A stretch of DNA of 64,000 bases from Pedobacter sp. SYP-B3415 (GTDB taxonomy: Bacteria > Bacteroidota > Bacteroidia > Sphingobacteriales > Sphingobacteriaceae): contig NZ_RXNQ01000022.1 in NCBI RefSeq assembly GCF_004138205.1, forward strand, positions 248,001-312,000, given 5' to 3'. Of the stretch, positions 51,844-59,230 are shown one piece after another. The first letter of the stretch is position 1. Each line of letters starts with the position of its first letter. The notes beneath the pieces were generated by a model, which saw only the letters and a program-made list of their open reading frames with translations, searched no databases and had not been told where the DNA came from. A program made the translations under genes and the position numbers.

Positions 51844-53193
51844 TTACCGCTCATTCTGCTGCATTCCCGACAAAGCGATCACTTCATCCGGCAATGCAAA
51901 AGTATACCGCAACGCGTTTGGTAGTAAGGTAAAAGTTTCACCAGAAAGCGAGGCATTCAAAGTCACTGCTGTAGCTGGCTCTAAATTCAACCTTCTTAAA
52001 TCGCCCCACCGGACCCCGCGAAACAAAAGTTCCTTACGCCTTTCAAGTAGGATCATTGCTAGCAAAGCTTGCTGGTTGCTTTCTACTCTCGGCGTAAAGT
52101 TTCCTGTCTTGTATCGAAAGCGAAGCAGTCGATTTAAATGCATCAAAGCGGCTTCTATTTTACCAAGCCTTGCGGCGCTTTCAGCAGCAATAAGCACGAT
52201 TTCGTCTACCGCCAGCCCACAAAACAGCGCCGAAGAGCCATTATAGGATCCCTTATAAGCGGTTCTTCCCGCGTTCGCAAAAAAATAACAGCTTCGCCTT
52301 AAGTCATTGGTCTCATACCTGGCTAATAACTCCGCTTTAACGTCCACCCTTGACGACGTAAAGGGCGATACGTTAGGCATAACCATATGAAAAATCACTT
52401 CCTTATTGTACTGACTAAACGGAAAGTTGGCTGAAGGATTGAGCGTGTTAAAATCCAGCAATTCTGAATTGATCTTCATGCACTCATTTGCATACTTTTC
52501 TGCCTGAGCATATTCACCCATCTGCAGATACGTCTTGGCCAGTAAGGCATAACAAGCCCATTTAGAAGGCCTGGTTTTAAATGAAGGGAGATCGGCAAGC
52601 AAGTCTGCGCCCTGAGTAGCATCGGCAATAATCTGCTGATAGGTTCGCTCAACCGAGGAGCGGACGGACTTGACGTTGATGTCTGACTTGAGCCGCAAAG
52701 CGATTCCTAAATCTGTAGCAACAGTCTGCGCAACATAAGGCTTACAGAACTGTTGGGAAAGCAAGTAAAAATTCCAGGCCCGGTGGAACAAGGCAGCCCC
52801 CTTAGCCTGGTTGTAGGCCTCTTGCTCTGATGAAACAGGCGAAATACCTTCGAGGGTTTCCAGCGCCAAATTTGCATAAAAAACTTTTTGATAGGCCTTA
52901 TTCCAGTCGGGAACCGCCCCGCCCTGATAAATGTCAGCCGCCCAGGTATACGCGTTTCTAATTTCCGGGGTCATCGATGACCAGAAAGCTGCCGTGAGCA
53001 CATAGTCTCCTGCCGACACTTCTCCCAAATAAGGCCCGTCAGCGTTCATTGTAGAGTTATCCATTAAAGCCTGCGCATCTCGGACGGTTGAGGGCACTAC
53101 CAGTTTCTGATCAGGCTTGACAGCTAAAAAGTCCTGCTCGCAGCCTACAAAAAATGTGCAAAATAGTAGCGTAATGTAAATTGATTTTTTCAT
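51844..53193 (-). CDS. SusD/RagB-family nutrient-binding lipoprotein
   Basis: A 449-residue lipoprotein. The signal ends 'LLFCTFFVGCEQDFL', with Cys at about residue 18. The SusD-type N-terminal start 'FLAVKPDQKLVVPSTVRDAQALMDNSTMN' is followed by TPR-like helices: 'AYQKVFYANLALETLEGI', 'AKGAALFHRAWNFYLLSQQFCKPY', 'SKWACYALLAKTYLQMGEYAQAEKYANECM' and 'LLERRKELLFRGVRWGDLRRLN'. It pairs with the SusC-like protein encoded 10 bases upstream to take up a ligand. No glycan enzymes lie nearby, so the substrate is probably not a polysaccharide (inference). Confidence 0.93.
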   Translation of the reverse strand: MKKSIYITLLFCTFFVGCEQDFLAVKPDQKLVVPSTVRDAQALMDNSTMNADGPYLGEVSAGDYVLTAAFWSSMTPEIRNAYTWAADIYQGGAVPDWNKAYQKVFYANLALETLEGISPVSSEQEAYNQAKGAALFHRAWNFYLLSQQFCKPYVAQTVATDLGIALRLKSDINVKSVRSSVERTYQQIIADATQGADLLADLPSFKTRPSKWACYALLAKTYLQMGEYAQAEKYANECMKINSELLDFNTLNPSANFPFSQYNKEVIFHMVMPNVSPFTSSRVDVKAELLARYETNDLRRSCYFFANAGRTAYKGSYNGSSALFCGLAVDEIVLIAAESAARLGKIEAALMHLNRLLRFRYKTGNFTPRVESNQQALLAMILLERRKELLFRGVRWGDLRRLNLEPATAVTLNASLSGETFTLLPNALRYTFALPDEVIALSGMQQNER

Positions 53194-53203
53194 GATTGGA
53201 AGG

Positions 53204-56200
53204 TTAATAGTTTAAGCGCAGACCAAAAGCATAAGTGCGCTGAAGGGGATATTCAGCAGTTGGGAAGTCCGGATCCAAACCGCGCTTATCGGCCCTATAT
53301 AAAATCCCCAGATTGGTTGCATTGAAATATAGACTCAGAGCGGTGCGTTTTGCAATTGGGGCAAACCGGTAAGATAAATTAATGTCGCGAAGCCGGACAT
53401 GGTCTCCTCTTTCAACATTAATTTCCGAACCGGCGTAATAGTTATCCCTGCCGGCCGGGTTAGTTAGCAGCATCGAAGGCACGGTGGTCAACTGCTCATC
53501 GCCGGGCCGCTGCCAGCGCTGGGCAAATTCGCTATGGCCAATGCCGCTGCTGAAAAGCCGGGAATAGTTTAAAGTAGACCGCCTGAAATAATAGCCTGCC
53601 TTGAAAGCGATATTAAAGCTAAAAGTCAACTGGCCAAACTGAAGGGTATTGATGACCGAACCGAAAAGAGTTGGCGTAGAAGAGCCATGGTGTATCAAGT
53701 CATCCAAGGATAACTGCTGAAAGTATCCCGAGTAATTCGTGGAAGCTTGTCCGCCAATACTCACCTGCGGATTTCCAGCTGCATCAAGGCCCATCCATGG
53801 ATAGCTAAATACAGCATTGATGGGTTTGCCAACCCGCGGAACACTGGCCAGGCCAGTGACTAAACTTGAATGCTGACTAGAAGTGCTATAGTTGTAATTA
53901 AGCACTCGTTCACTCACCATACTGGTTATCGCCAGCAAATTCCATTTCAGCTTTCTTTGTTCAAGCAATCGAAGTTGCAGGGAAACATCCAGGCCACGCG
54001 TTCTCATCCGGGCATAGTTGAGTGTATAGGCGGAAAGCGAACCGGTAAAATACCCGATGGTAGGATCAATGGGCATCCGTCCCAATAAATCCCTCGCTTT
54101 TTTTTCATATGCTTCAACGGTGAGGCTCCACAGATCATCCTTGCCGCGAAGTTCCAGGGCGAGGTTACTTGTCTTTACGCGTTCCCAGCGAAGCTGAGGA
54201 TTAGCCGGGCTAATCACATTTAACGCCTGGTAACCGTTTGCTGAATTGGTTGAATAACCTGCTGTTGTAAAGGCGGTAACGGACTTATCAATATTACCAT
54301 TTTCCCCAATGGTTGCCCGGATGCGCAAATAATCGATAAATCCAGGTTTATAGAACCGCTCTTTACTCACCAGCCAGCTCCCGCCTATTGACCAAAGCGG
54401 TACAGCTTTTTGATTGGTCTCTACGCCAAACAAATTTGAAGCATCTCTTCGCGCGCTGGCAGAGAGGGTGTACTTATCATTATAGGTATAAGCGGCGTTG
54501 GCGAAGTAAGACACAAAACGATCTGTGGTCGAAGCGAAGTCAACTCTTGGAAGCGGCAATTGCGAGGAACCATTGGGCCGGGTGGGATAGAACGTAACAA
54601 AATCGGGTCTTGGGAAAAAAGTTAACAGGTTTTCATCATAGCCGTAGACTTCATTGCCATGGCCGGTTGCCCTGCTATCAGAAACTTCGGCCCCCGCTAA
54701 GGCAGACAGGTCGTGCCGGGAAAAACGCTTGATGAAATTAGCCTGTGCGCGCAGGTTATCTGTATACACTTCACGCTCCCCTTTATAGAGCACCCCGCCC
54801 AGCGGAAAGATTTTTGATCCGTTACTTTGGGTAAAGCGGTTCACTCTACTGCGCACATAAAAACTCTCGGCCCGCTGCAGCTCGCTGATGGACGTTTCGG
54901 ATTGCTGCCGCTGGTAACGCAGTTCAATCGATAGCGGAGAAATTAGGGAATATTTGGCTGAGGCCATCATGCGCAACTCGGTTGCCCGCTGGTACTTGTC
55001 TCTTGCCTGCTGCTCTAAAAGTGGGCTATAGGTCCAGTCTAACACCCCTGCTGCTTGCGCCGCGTCTGTAAAGCTTCTTCTGTGCTGACGGGTAATGATC
55101 GCTGGGGTCCCATATTCATCCACCAAAGCAGTATACGGAAAAGGCTGGCTACCCACCTGAGGACCAAGTTCTGAATATTCAAGTCCATTGTAATCGGTGC
55201 GGTTAGCTGCATAGTTTAGCGATAAATTGATCTCCAGCGCCTTGATGGGTAAATATTTATAGTTGCTGGATAGCGTAGTCCTGGCAACTTCATTTCCCCG
55301 CAGCGACGCAGGATTTTTGTCAAAGCCCCCGGAAAAATAATAGGATGAGTTGGCTGTTCCGCCATTGACACTTAAGGCGTGCTGCTGGCTAATGGCCTGC
55401 CTGTACAGATGCCGGCTAACATCCCTTCGAACATCCAGCATAGACAAATCAGCCAGAGCCAATTCAAGCTGGCTGGAAGAAATCAGTCCCTCGCGTCTTT
55501 TAATCAGCAGCTCAACTACCGGCGAAAGCGGCGGCCGGGTAACATCCTGCTCACTGGAAAGAAAAAACCCTCCATCGAATAAAAAGCGTTCTACCCCGAT
55601 GTATTCCCTGGCTGGTAAAAAGCCGAGACTTTCAAACAGGTCTGGCCGCTCCAAAACACTCAGACTGGAATTTAACGCCACATTCACCGCCGAACCAAGT
55701 TTCCCCTTCTTAGTAGTGATCACAATCACGCCATTTCCTGCGCGCGCACCCCAGATGCTAGCCGCAGCGGCATCTTTAAGAACCGTAACCGATTCGATAT
55801 CATTGACGTTGACCTGGGAGAGGTTTCCTGCAAATGGAAAGTTATCGACAATAATCAAAGGATCCTGCTCAGCAAAAATGGTGCTTTGCCCGCGCAGGCG
55901 AACCTGGCCTAAGTCCTGCGGGTTTCTGGCTTCCCTGCGATCAAATGATAATGCCGGCACCACCCCTTCGAGTCGCGAAAGGATATTTGGGGCAACGTTG
56001 CGCTGCAAATCTTCAGCCTTTAGACTAGAAAATGACCCCGTTGTTTTTTCTGACGCACTTTGGTAATAGCCTGTCGACACCGTCACTTCAGCCAGCGTAT
56101 CGCTGCGAAGTGCTAAGCGCACCACAATTTGCGAAGTAAGCGGAATGGAGACCTCCTTTTGAAAAGTTTCCATGCCGGTATAACTCACTCTTAACACATG

Positions 56201-56386
56201 CCGTCCAGTAGGCAAAGAGGCAAAGAACTCTCCAAGTTCATTTGTCCTGGTCTGCGCTGCGCCTAAGCGGACAACTGCCCCGCTCAAGGGCTTATCTCCG
56301 CCCCCAAGCACCCGGCCACTGACGGCATGCTGAGCTGCTGCGGCTGAAGAAAGCAGCAGCAAACAAAATAAAATGAGCCTATTCAT
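53204..56386 (-). CDS. SusC/RagA-family TonB-linked outer membrane protein
   Basis: A 1060-residue TonB-dependent receptor. The signal peptide ends 'SSAAAA'. A CarboxypepD-regulatory-like domain follows ('AVSGRVLGGGDKPLSGAVVRLGAAQTRTNELGEFF'), then the plug ('NVAPNILSRLEGVVPALSF', 'VRLRGQSTIF', 'DPLIIVDNFPF', 'VNVNDIESVTVLKDAAAASIWGARAGNGVIVITTKKG') and a long barrel ending 'QRTYAFGLRLNY' with aromatic end. It forms the outer-membrane uptake complex with SusD. The start overlaps the TlpA gene by 8 bases. Confidence 0.95.
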   Translation of the reverse strand: MNRLILFCLLLLSSAAAAQHAVSGRVLGGGDKPLSGAVVRLGAAQTRTNELGEFFASLPTGRHVLRVSYTGMETFQKEVSIPLTSQIVVRLALRSDTLAEVTVSTGYYQSASEKTTGSFSSLKAEDLQRNVAPNILSRLEGVVPALSFDRREARNPQDLGQVRLRGQSTIFAEQDPLIIVDNFPFAGNLSQVNVNDIESVTVLKDAAAASIWGARAGNGVIVITTKKGKLGSAVNVALNSSLSVLERPDLFESLGFLPAREYIGVERFLFDGGFFLSSEQDVTRPPLSPVVELLIKRREGLISSSQLELALADLSMLDVRRDVSRHLYRQAISQQHALSVNGGTANSSYYFSGGFDKNPASLRGNEVARTTLSSNYKYLPIKALEINLSLNYAANRTDYNGLEYSELGPQVGSQPFPYTALVDEYGTPAIITRQHRRSFTDAAQAAGVLDWTYSPLLEQQARDKYQRATELRMMASAKYSLISPLSIELRYQRQQSETSISELQRAESFYVRSRVNRFTQSNGSKIFPLGGVLYKGEREVYTDNLRAQANFIKRFSRHDLSALAGAEVSDSRATGHGNEVYGYDENLLTFFPRPDFVTFYPTRPNGSSQLPLPRVDFASTTDRFVSYFANAAYTYNDKYTLSASARRDASNLFGVETNQKAVPLWSIGGSWLVSKERFYKPGFIDYLRIRATIGENGNIDKSVTAFTTAGYSTNSANGYQALNVISPANPQLRWERVKTSNLALELRGKDDLWSLTVEAYEKKARDLLGRMPIDPTIGYFTGSLSAYTLNYARMRTRGLDVSLQLRLLEQRKLKWNLLAITSMVSERVLNYNYSTSSQHSSLVTGLASVPRVGKPINAVFSYPWMGLDAAGNPQVSIGGQASTNYSGYFQQLSLDDLIHHGSSTPTLFGSVINTLQFGQLTFSFNIAFKAGYYFRRSTLNYSRLFSSGIGHSEFAQRWQRPGDEQLTTVPSMLLTNPAGRDNYYAGSEINVERGDHVRLRDINLSYRFAPIAKRTALSLYFNATNLGILYRADKRGLDPDFPTAEYPLQRTYAFGLRLNY

Positions 56387-57749
56387 CTCTACCGCCTTCC
56401 TTTTTAGCTATTGCCGGGGAAATCTGGCGGAGGGTAAGCATTGAGACTCGCTGCCGGGTAAGCCGAAGCCGCAAGTTAGATTTTGCTAAGCTCGCTTGGA
56501 GCGTAGCAAGGTCCAGTTTTGATAAGTCAATTTCCAGATCGAGTTTGCCAGAAAACCCGGTATGGTCGATAATGGTACAAGGAAGAAACTTATACTGACT
56601 TCTCAGCCAGGAAACGTGCTGCTGCATGCTTCGCCCTAAAAGTCGGGCAAGTTTTTCTTGTACTTCAACTTTATTTTCTTCTAAAGCAGGTGGAACAGGA
56701 AGCGCAGAATTAATAAACTCAAGGCTATAACAGTCAGCATCGACCTCTTCTATCCTGCAAATAAGCCCTTGAGCCGAAAGCAGGCGGTTTAAGTCATCAA
56801 ACATATACCTATAAGCGGCTTGTTTGCTAACTCCGGCAGGTAGCTGCAGGTTATAGGTCAGTCCGTTGACTGATAGCCACTGCTCTATCTTACCTTGTAA
56901 AGATGCAGGCGGCAGGATCTTACCAGTCAAAGCATCCGGCAGGTCAATGAGCAGCCTATTTTGATAAATGTATTCTTTCCCAAGGCTATTGCCAGCAGCA
57001 AGGTTGAGCAGCCTGGCTAAATAGAAGTTTGGAAAAAACAGCCTGGTCGGCCGCAACGGATCGCCAGTTACCATGATATTTTTTACGTTTAATAACGCTT
57101 TGCTAAACCCACTGATCGCGGACTGATACAATAGCCCTTTCCCGTCTCCTCCATTGCCATTCACATATAGCGGAGCTGAAGGATCAAAATCAACCGCGTC
57201 GAGCTTTTCATGCATGACGGGCTTATCTCCGCGTAAGACAGCTAAGATGTTTTCTTTACTTGCTGACTCCCCACTAGTAATTGCAACAACCTTATGTTGA
57301 TAAATCCATACCTGGTGCGGCACGGTCAAGTGCGGAAAGTAGGCCTTCAGCTGCTCCGAAAGCGAAGTATCCAATACAAAAGGCAGCTTCCACCCTCGCG
57401 CAGCAATAAATGGAAGTTGGACAGATAGCTTTTCCTGGCTCACAGGTAAAACGGCAACCTTGCCTGCAAACTCCGAAGTCATGGCATTAAGCTTACTGAG
57501 TGAGGCCACACAAGGCACGCACCAACTCGCCCAGAAGTCGATGATAAGTAACTTATCCTTGTAATCAGCAAGCGAAGAGGCGGACCCCGGATTAACACCT
57601 GTCCCAACCTTACCGATCAACCCGGATAAACGCCAGAAAGAGTCAGGAACAGGCTCAGCAATTTTTAACCCGGAAGCGTATTGCGCTGAGCTGGAAAAGT
57701 AAAGGCATAGTAATCCCCCTACGATGAGCATCGTTATTTTTTTGATCAT
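56379..57749 (-). CDS. TlpA-like thioredoxin protein with C-terminal extension
   Basis: A 456-residue exported protein (signal 'IVGGLLCLYFSSSAQ'). A thioredoxin fold lies near the N-terminus: 'LLIIDFWASWCVPCVASL' has the CxxC, followed by 'KVAVLPVSQE' and 'TVPHQVWIYQHKVVAITSG'. The remaining 300 residues form a domain I do not recognise, with a secretin/STN-like pattern near 'NGLTYNLQLPAGVSKQAAYRYMFDDLNRLLSAQGL' and a repeat-like C-terminus. Such fused TlpA proteins travel with SusC/SusD pairs and DUF6520/MauE genes. It is the first gene of the operon. Confidence 0.8.
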   Translation of the reverse strand: MIKKITMLIVGGLLCLYFSSSAQYASGLKIAEPVPDSFWRLSGLIGKVGTGVNPGSASSLADYKDKLLIIDFWASWCVPCVASLSKLNAMTSEFAGKVAVLPVSQEKLSVQLPFIAARGWKLPFVLDTSLSEQLKAYFPHLTVPHQVWIYQHKVVAITSGESASKENILAVLRGDKPVMHEKLDAVDFDPSAPLYVNGNGGDGKGLLYQSAISGFSKALLNVKNIMVTGDPLRPTRLFFPNFYLARLLNLAAGNSLGKEYIYQNRLLIDLPDALTGKILPPASLQGKIEQWLSVNGLTYNLQLPAGVSKQAAYRYMFDDLNRLLSAQGLICRIEEVDADCYSLEFINSALPVPPALEENKVEVQEKLARLLGRSMQQHVSWLRSQYKFLPCTIIDHTGFSGKLDLEIDLSKLDLATLQASLAKSNLRLRLTRQRVSMLTLRQISPAIAKKEGGRDE

Positions 57750-57807
57750 AGTTATATTTGGTTAGTAAGGAAAAAACGCTTCGGAACCAGAAGCAAAACA
57801 ACAATTA

Positions 57808-57878
57808 AGAATAGGCCCCTGCTACCCCCAAAAAATTACTTAACCCAAATAAAGAAAAGGGAGTGCAGGGCCTATTCT
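57808..57878 (-). repeat. Inverted repeat in the SusCD-TlpA leader
   Basis: AGAATAGGCCCCTGC at the left and GCAGGGCCTATTCT at 57865-57878 pair over about 14 bases with one bulge, around about 42 bases of A-rich loop. It lies upstream of the operon and could be a leader structure or operator pair. Confidence 0.55.
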
Positions 57879-58024
57879 AAAGACTATTCAGGAGAGCAGA
57901 TGACTAGACTAATTAGAATTAGAAAGAAAAAATAAAATCGCTGGACAGCCCGATTGACAGTTCGGCTTCTATAGCTTGATTGAAAAGACTCAAGAAATAC
58001 AAATTCAGAAGGTCGGCTGTACAT

Positions 58025-58044
58025 ACTCGTATTTATCTACGAGT
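58025..58044. repeat. Perfect hairpin, 7-base arms
   Basis: ACTCGTA (58025-58031), a 6-base loop and TACGAGT (58038-58044). One of three inverted repeats in this gap. Confidence 0.55.
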
Positions 58045-58063
58045 CCGCGAATATATAGAGACA

Positions 58064-58145
58064 ACTATAGCCGGGCTCTATTTACCACACTGCGGGCTTC
58101 CGATCGCCTTGGAATGGATTTACGATAGAGCCCGTAGCGCTATAG
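58064..58145. repeat. Nested inverted repeat, 82 bases
   Basis: ACTATAGC (58064-58071) pairs with GCTATAGT (58138-58145), and GGGCTCTAT (58073-58081) with ATAGAGCCC (58125-58133). The loop of about 43 bases includes a short G/C-rich part. It may fold in RNA or DNA. Confidence 0.6.
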
Positions 58146-58283
58146 TATGTATCAAAAATACATAAATATCACTACAGGCATTAATCTATCGCCTCGTCCA
58201 TTGCTATTTATCGGAATTCGCAGTCGAGACTCTTATTAACACCTATTAAACTATATACTAATATACGAACAAAACTTATTTAT

Positions 58284-58314
58284 GTGGCAATATTGCCACG
58301 AAAATATTTTCGTG
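58284..58314 (+). promoter_or_regulatory. Two overlapping perfect palindromes, likely operators
   Basis: GTGGCAATATTGCCAC (58284-58299) is a perfect 16-base palindrome. CACGAAAATATTTTCGTG (58297-58314) is a perfect 18-base one sharing three bases with it. They lie 20 bases before the XRE ATG (58335). This is the expected arrangement for a self-repressing HTH protein. Confidence 0.7.
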
Positions 58315-58334
58315 ATCGCCGCAACTTGAATTTG

Positions 58335-58577
58335 ATGAGAGAAGCAGCATCCAAACCATACAAAGTCATTGGCAAGAACATAAAACACTTCAGAAAGCAA
58401 AGAGACATGTCACAGCAAGATCTTGCTAATCTGTGTAATACCGTTGATCGATCCAAAATTAGTGACATGGAAAATGCAAAGGAAGATTTCATGCTTTCTA
58501 CATTGATTGAAGTTGCTTTTGCACTTGAGCTACCTCTAGAAGTGCTAGTAGCTGAAAATGCCAATGTAGATTATTGA
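58335..58577 (+). CDS. Small XRE-family HTH regulator
   Basis: About 80 residues, all HTH: 'YKVIGKNIKHFRKQRDMSQQDLANLCNTVDRSKISDMENAKEDFMLSTLIEVAFALELPLEVLV' (in pieces). It is a lambda-Cro/C1-like five-helix domain, common as a mobile-element repressor. A longer frame starts at a GTG (58284), but those residues are encoded by the two palindromes, so I chose the ATG at 58335. It converges with the RadC-like gene, 5 bases apart. Confidence 0.85.
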   Translation: MREAASKPYKVIGKNIKHFRKQRDMSQQDLANLCNTVDRSKISDMENAKEDFMLSTLIEVAFALELPLEVLVAENANVDY

Positions 58578-58582
58578 AAAGA

Positions 58583-59056
58583 TTAACCCATCCTCCCCTC
58601 GTCCGCGAAAGAATAGTACACTTCTTCATGACATAGAATAATATGATCGAGTACTGTGATCTCGAGCAGCTGTCCGATCTGCACAAACCTGCTTGTTAAC
58701 GCTTGGTCTTCCGCGCTTGGCAATACCCTGCCGGACGGGTGGTTGTGAAACAAAATCATTGCACTTGCACAAGCCTTCAGGGCACATCCAAATACAAGCT
58801 TTGCGTCAGCCAGGACACTTGCAACGCCGTCCGAAGCTACGTGATAGATTCCTAACACATCGTTAGCCCGGTTTAGCAGCAATACTTTAAACTCTTCTTG
58901 CAAGGCAATTTTGTCTTTGCTCCATATCCCCTTTGCAAGTTGATAAGCCTGTCGTGATCCACAAATGGATGATTGCTCCATTCGATTCATCGTTGGGGTG
59001 TACGACACTTGGATTTCTGAAATAGTGAATGCGGAAGTTTTAAAAGAATAACTCAT
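58583..59056 (-). CDS. radC-like: RadC-like JAB-domain protein
   Basis: A 157-residue protein with the JAB/MPN metal motif 'ILFHNHPSGRVLPSAEDQALT' (His-x-His, Ser and Asp; about residues 102-118), preceded by 'LQEEFKVLLLNRANDVLGIYHVASDGV' and followed by 'VQIGQLLEITVLDHIILCHEEVYYSFADEG'. It is the short mobile-element version without the helix-hairpin-helix N-terminus of chromosomal RadC (about 220 residues). Role on ICEs is unknown. Located downstream of the large hairpin. Confidence 0.9.
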   Translation of the reverse strand: MSYSFKTSAFTISEIQVSYTPTMNRMEQSSICGSRQAYQLAKGIWSKDKIALQEEFKVLLLNRANDVLGIYHVASDGVASVLADAKLVFGCALKACASAMILFHNHPSGRVLPSAEDQALTSRFVQIGQLLEITVLDHIILCHEEVYYSFADEGRMG

Positions 59057-59071
59057 GATAATAAGGATTGG

Positions 59072-59227
59072 TGAAATAAATTTTGCACCAACCGCTCAAT
59101 CCGCTTCCTGCGGCAAGGTGGAGATCAAAAAAATGCGGAGGGCCCCGGAGGGATACCCATTTTTTTGATACTACCTTGGCTTGCTTCCGCAGGAAAGCGG
59201 ATTGAGTAATTTCGCAACGATTTATTT
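59072..59227. repeat. Very large hairpin between mobC and the RadC-like gene
   Basis: Nested pairs: GAAATAAA (59072-59079) with TTTATTTC (59220-59227); CTCAATCCGCTT from 59095 with AGCGGATTGAG near 59195-59205; CCTGCGG with CCGCAGG; AAGGT with ACCTT; ATCAAAAAAATG with CATTTTTTTGAT (59158-59169). The apex is a G/C-rich loop (GGAGGGCCCCGGAGGG). Short bulges break the arms. About 155 bases in all, too structured to be chance. Confidence 0.75.
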
Positions 59228-59230
59228 CTC

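Larger units (their letters stand above)
57879..58283. other. Palindrome-rich intergenic region
   Basis: No gene. Holds two further inverted repeats (58025-58044 and 58064-58145) and the promoter region of the XRE gene. Confidence 0.55.

Noticed and set aside
55350-56066. 238-residue plus-strand frame opposite SusC
   Set aside because: Antisense shadow of the plug domain; no independent features.
58284-58334. Longer XRE protein starting at GTG 58284
   Set aside because: Those 17 codons are made of two perfect palindromes and have no HTH-family match; the ATG at 58335 starts the domain.
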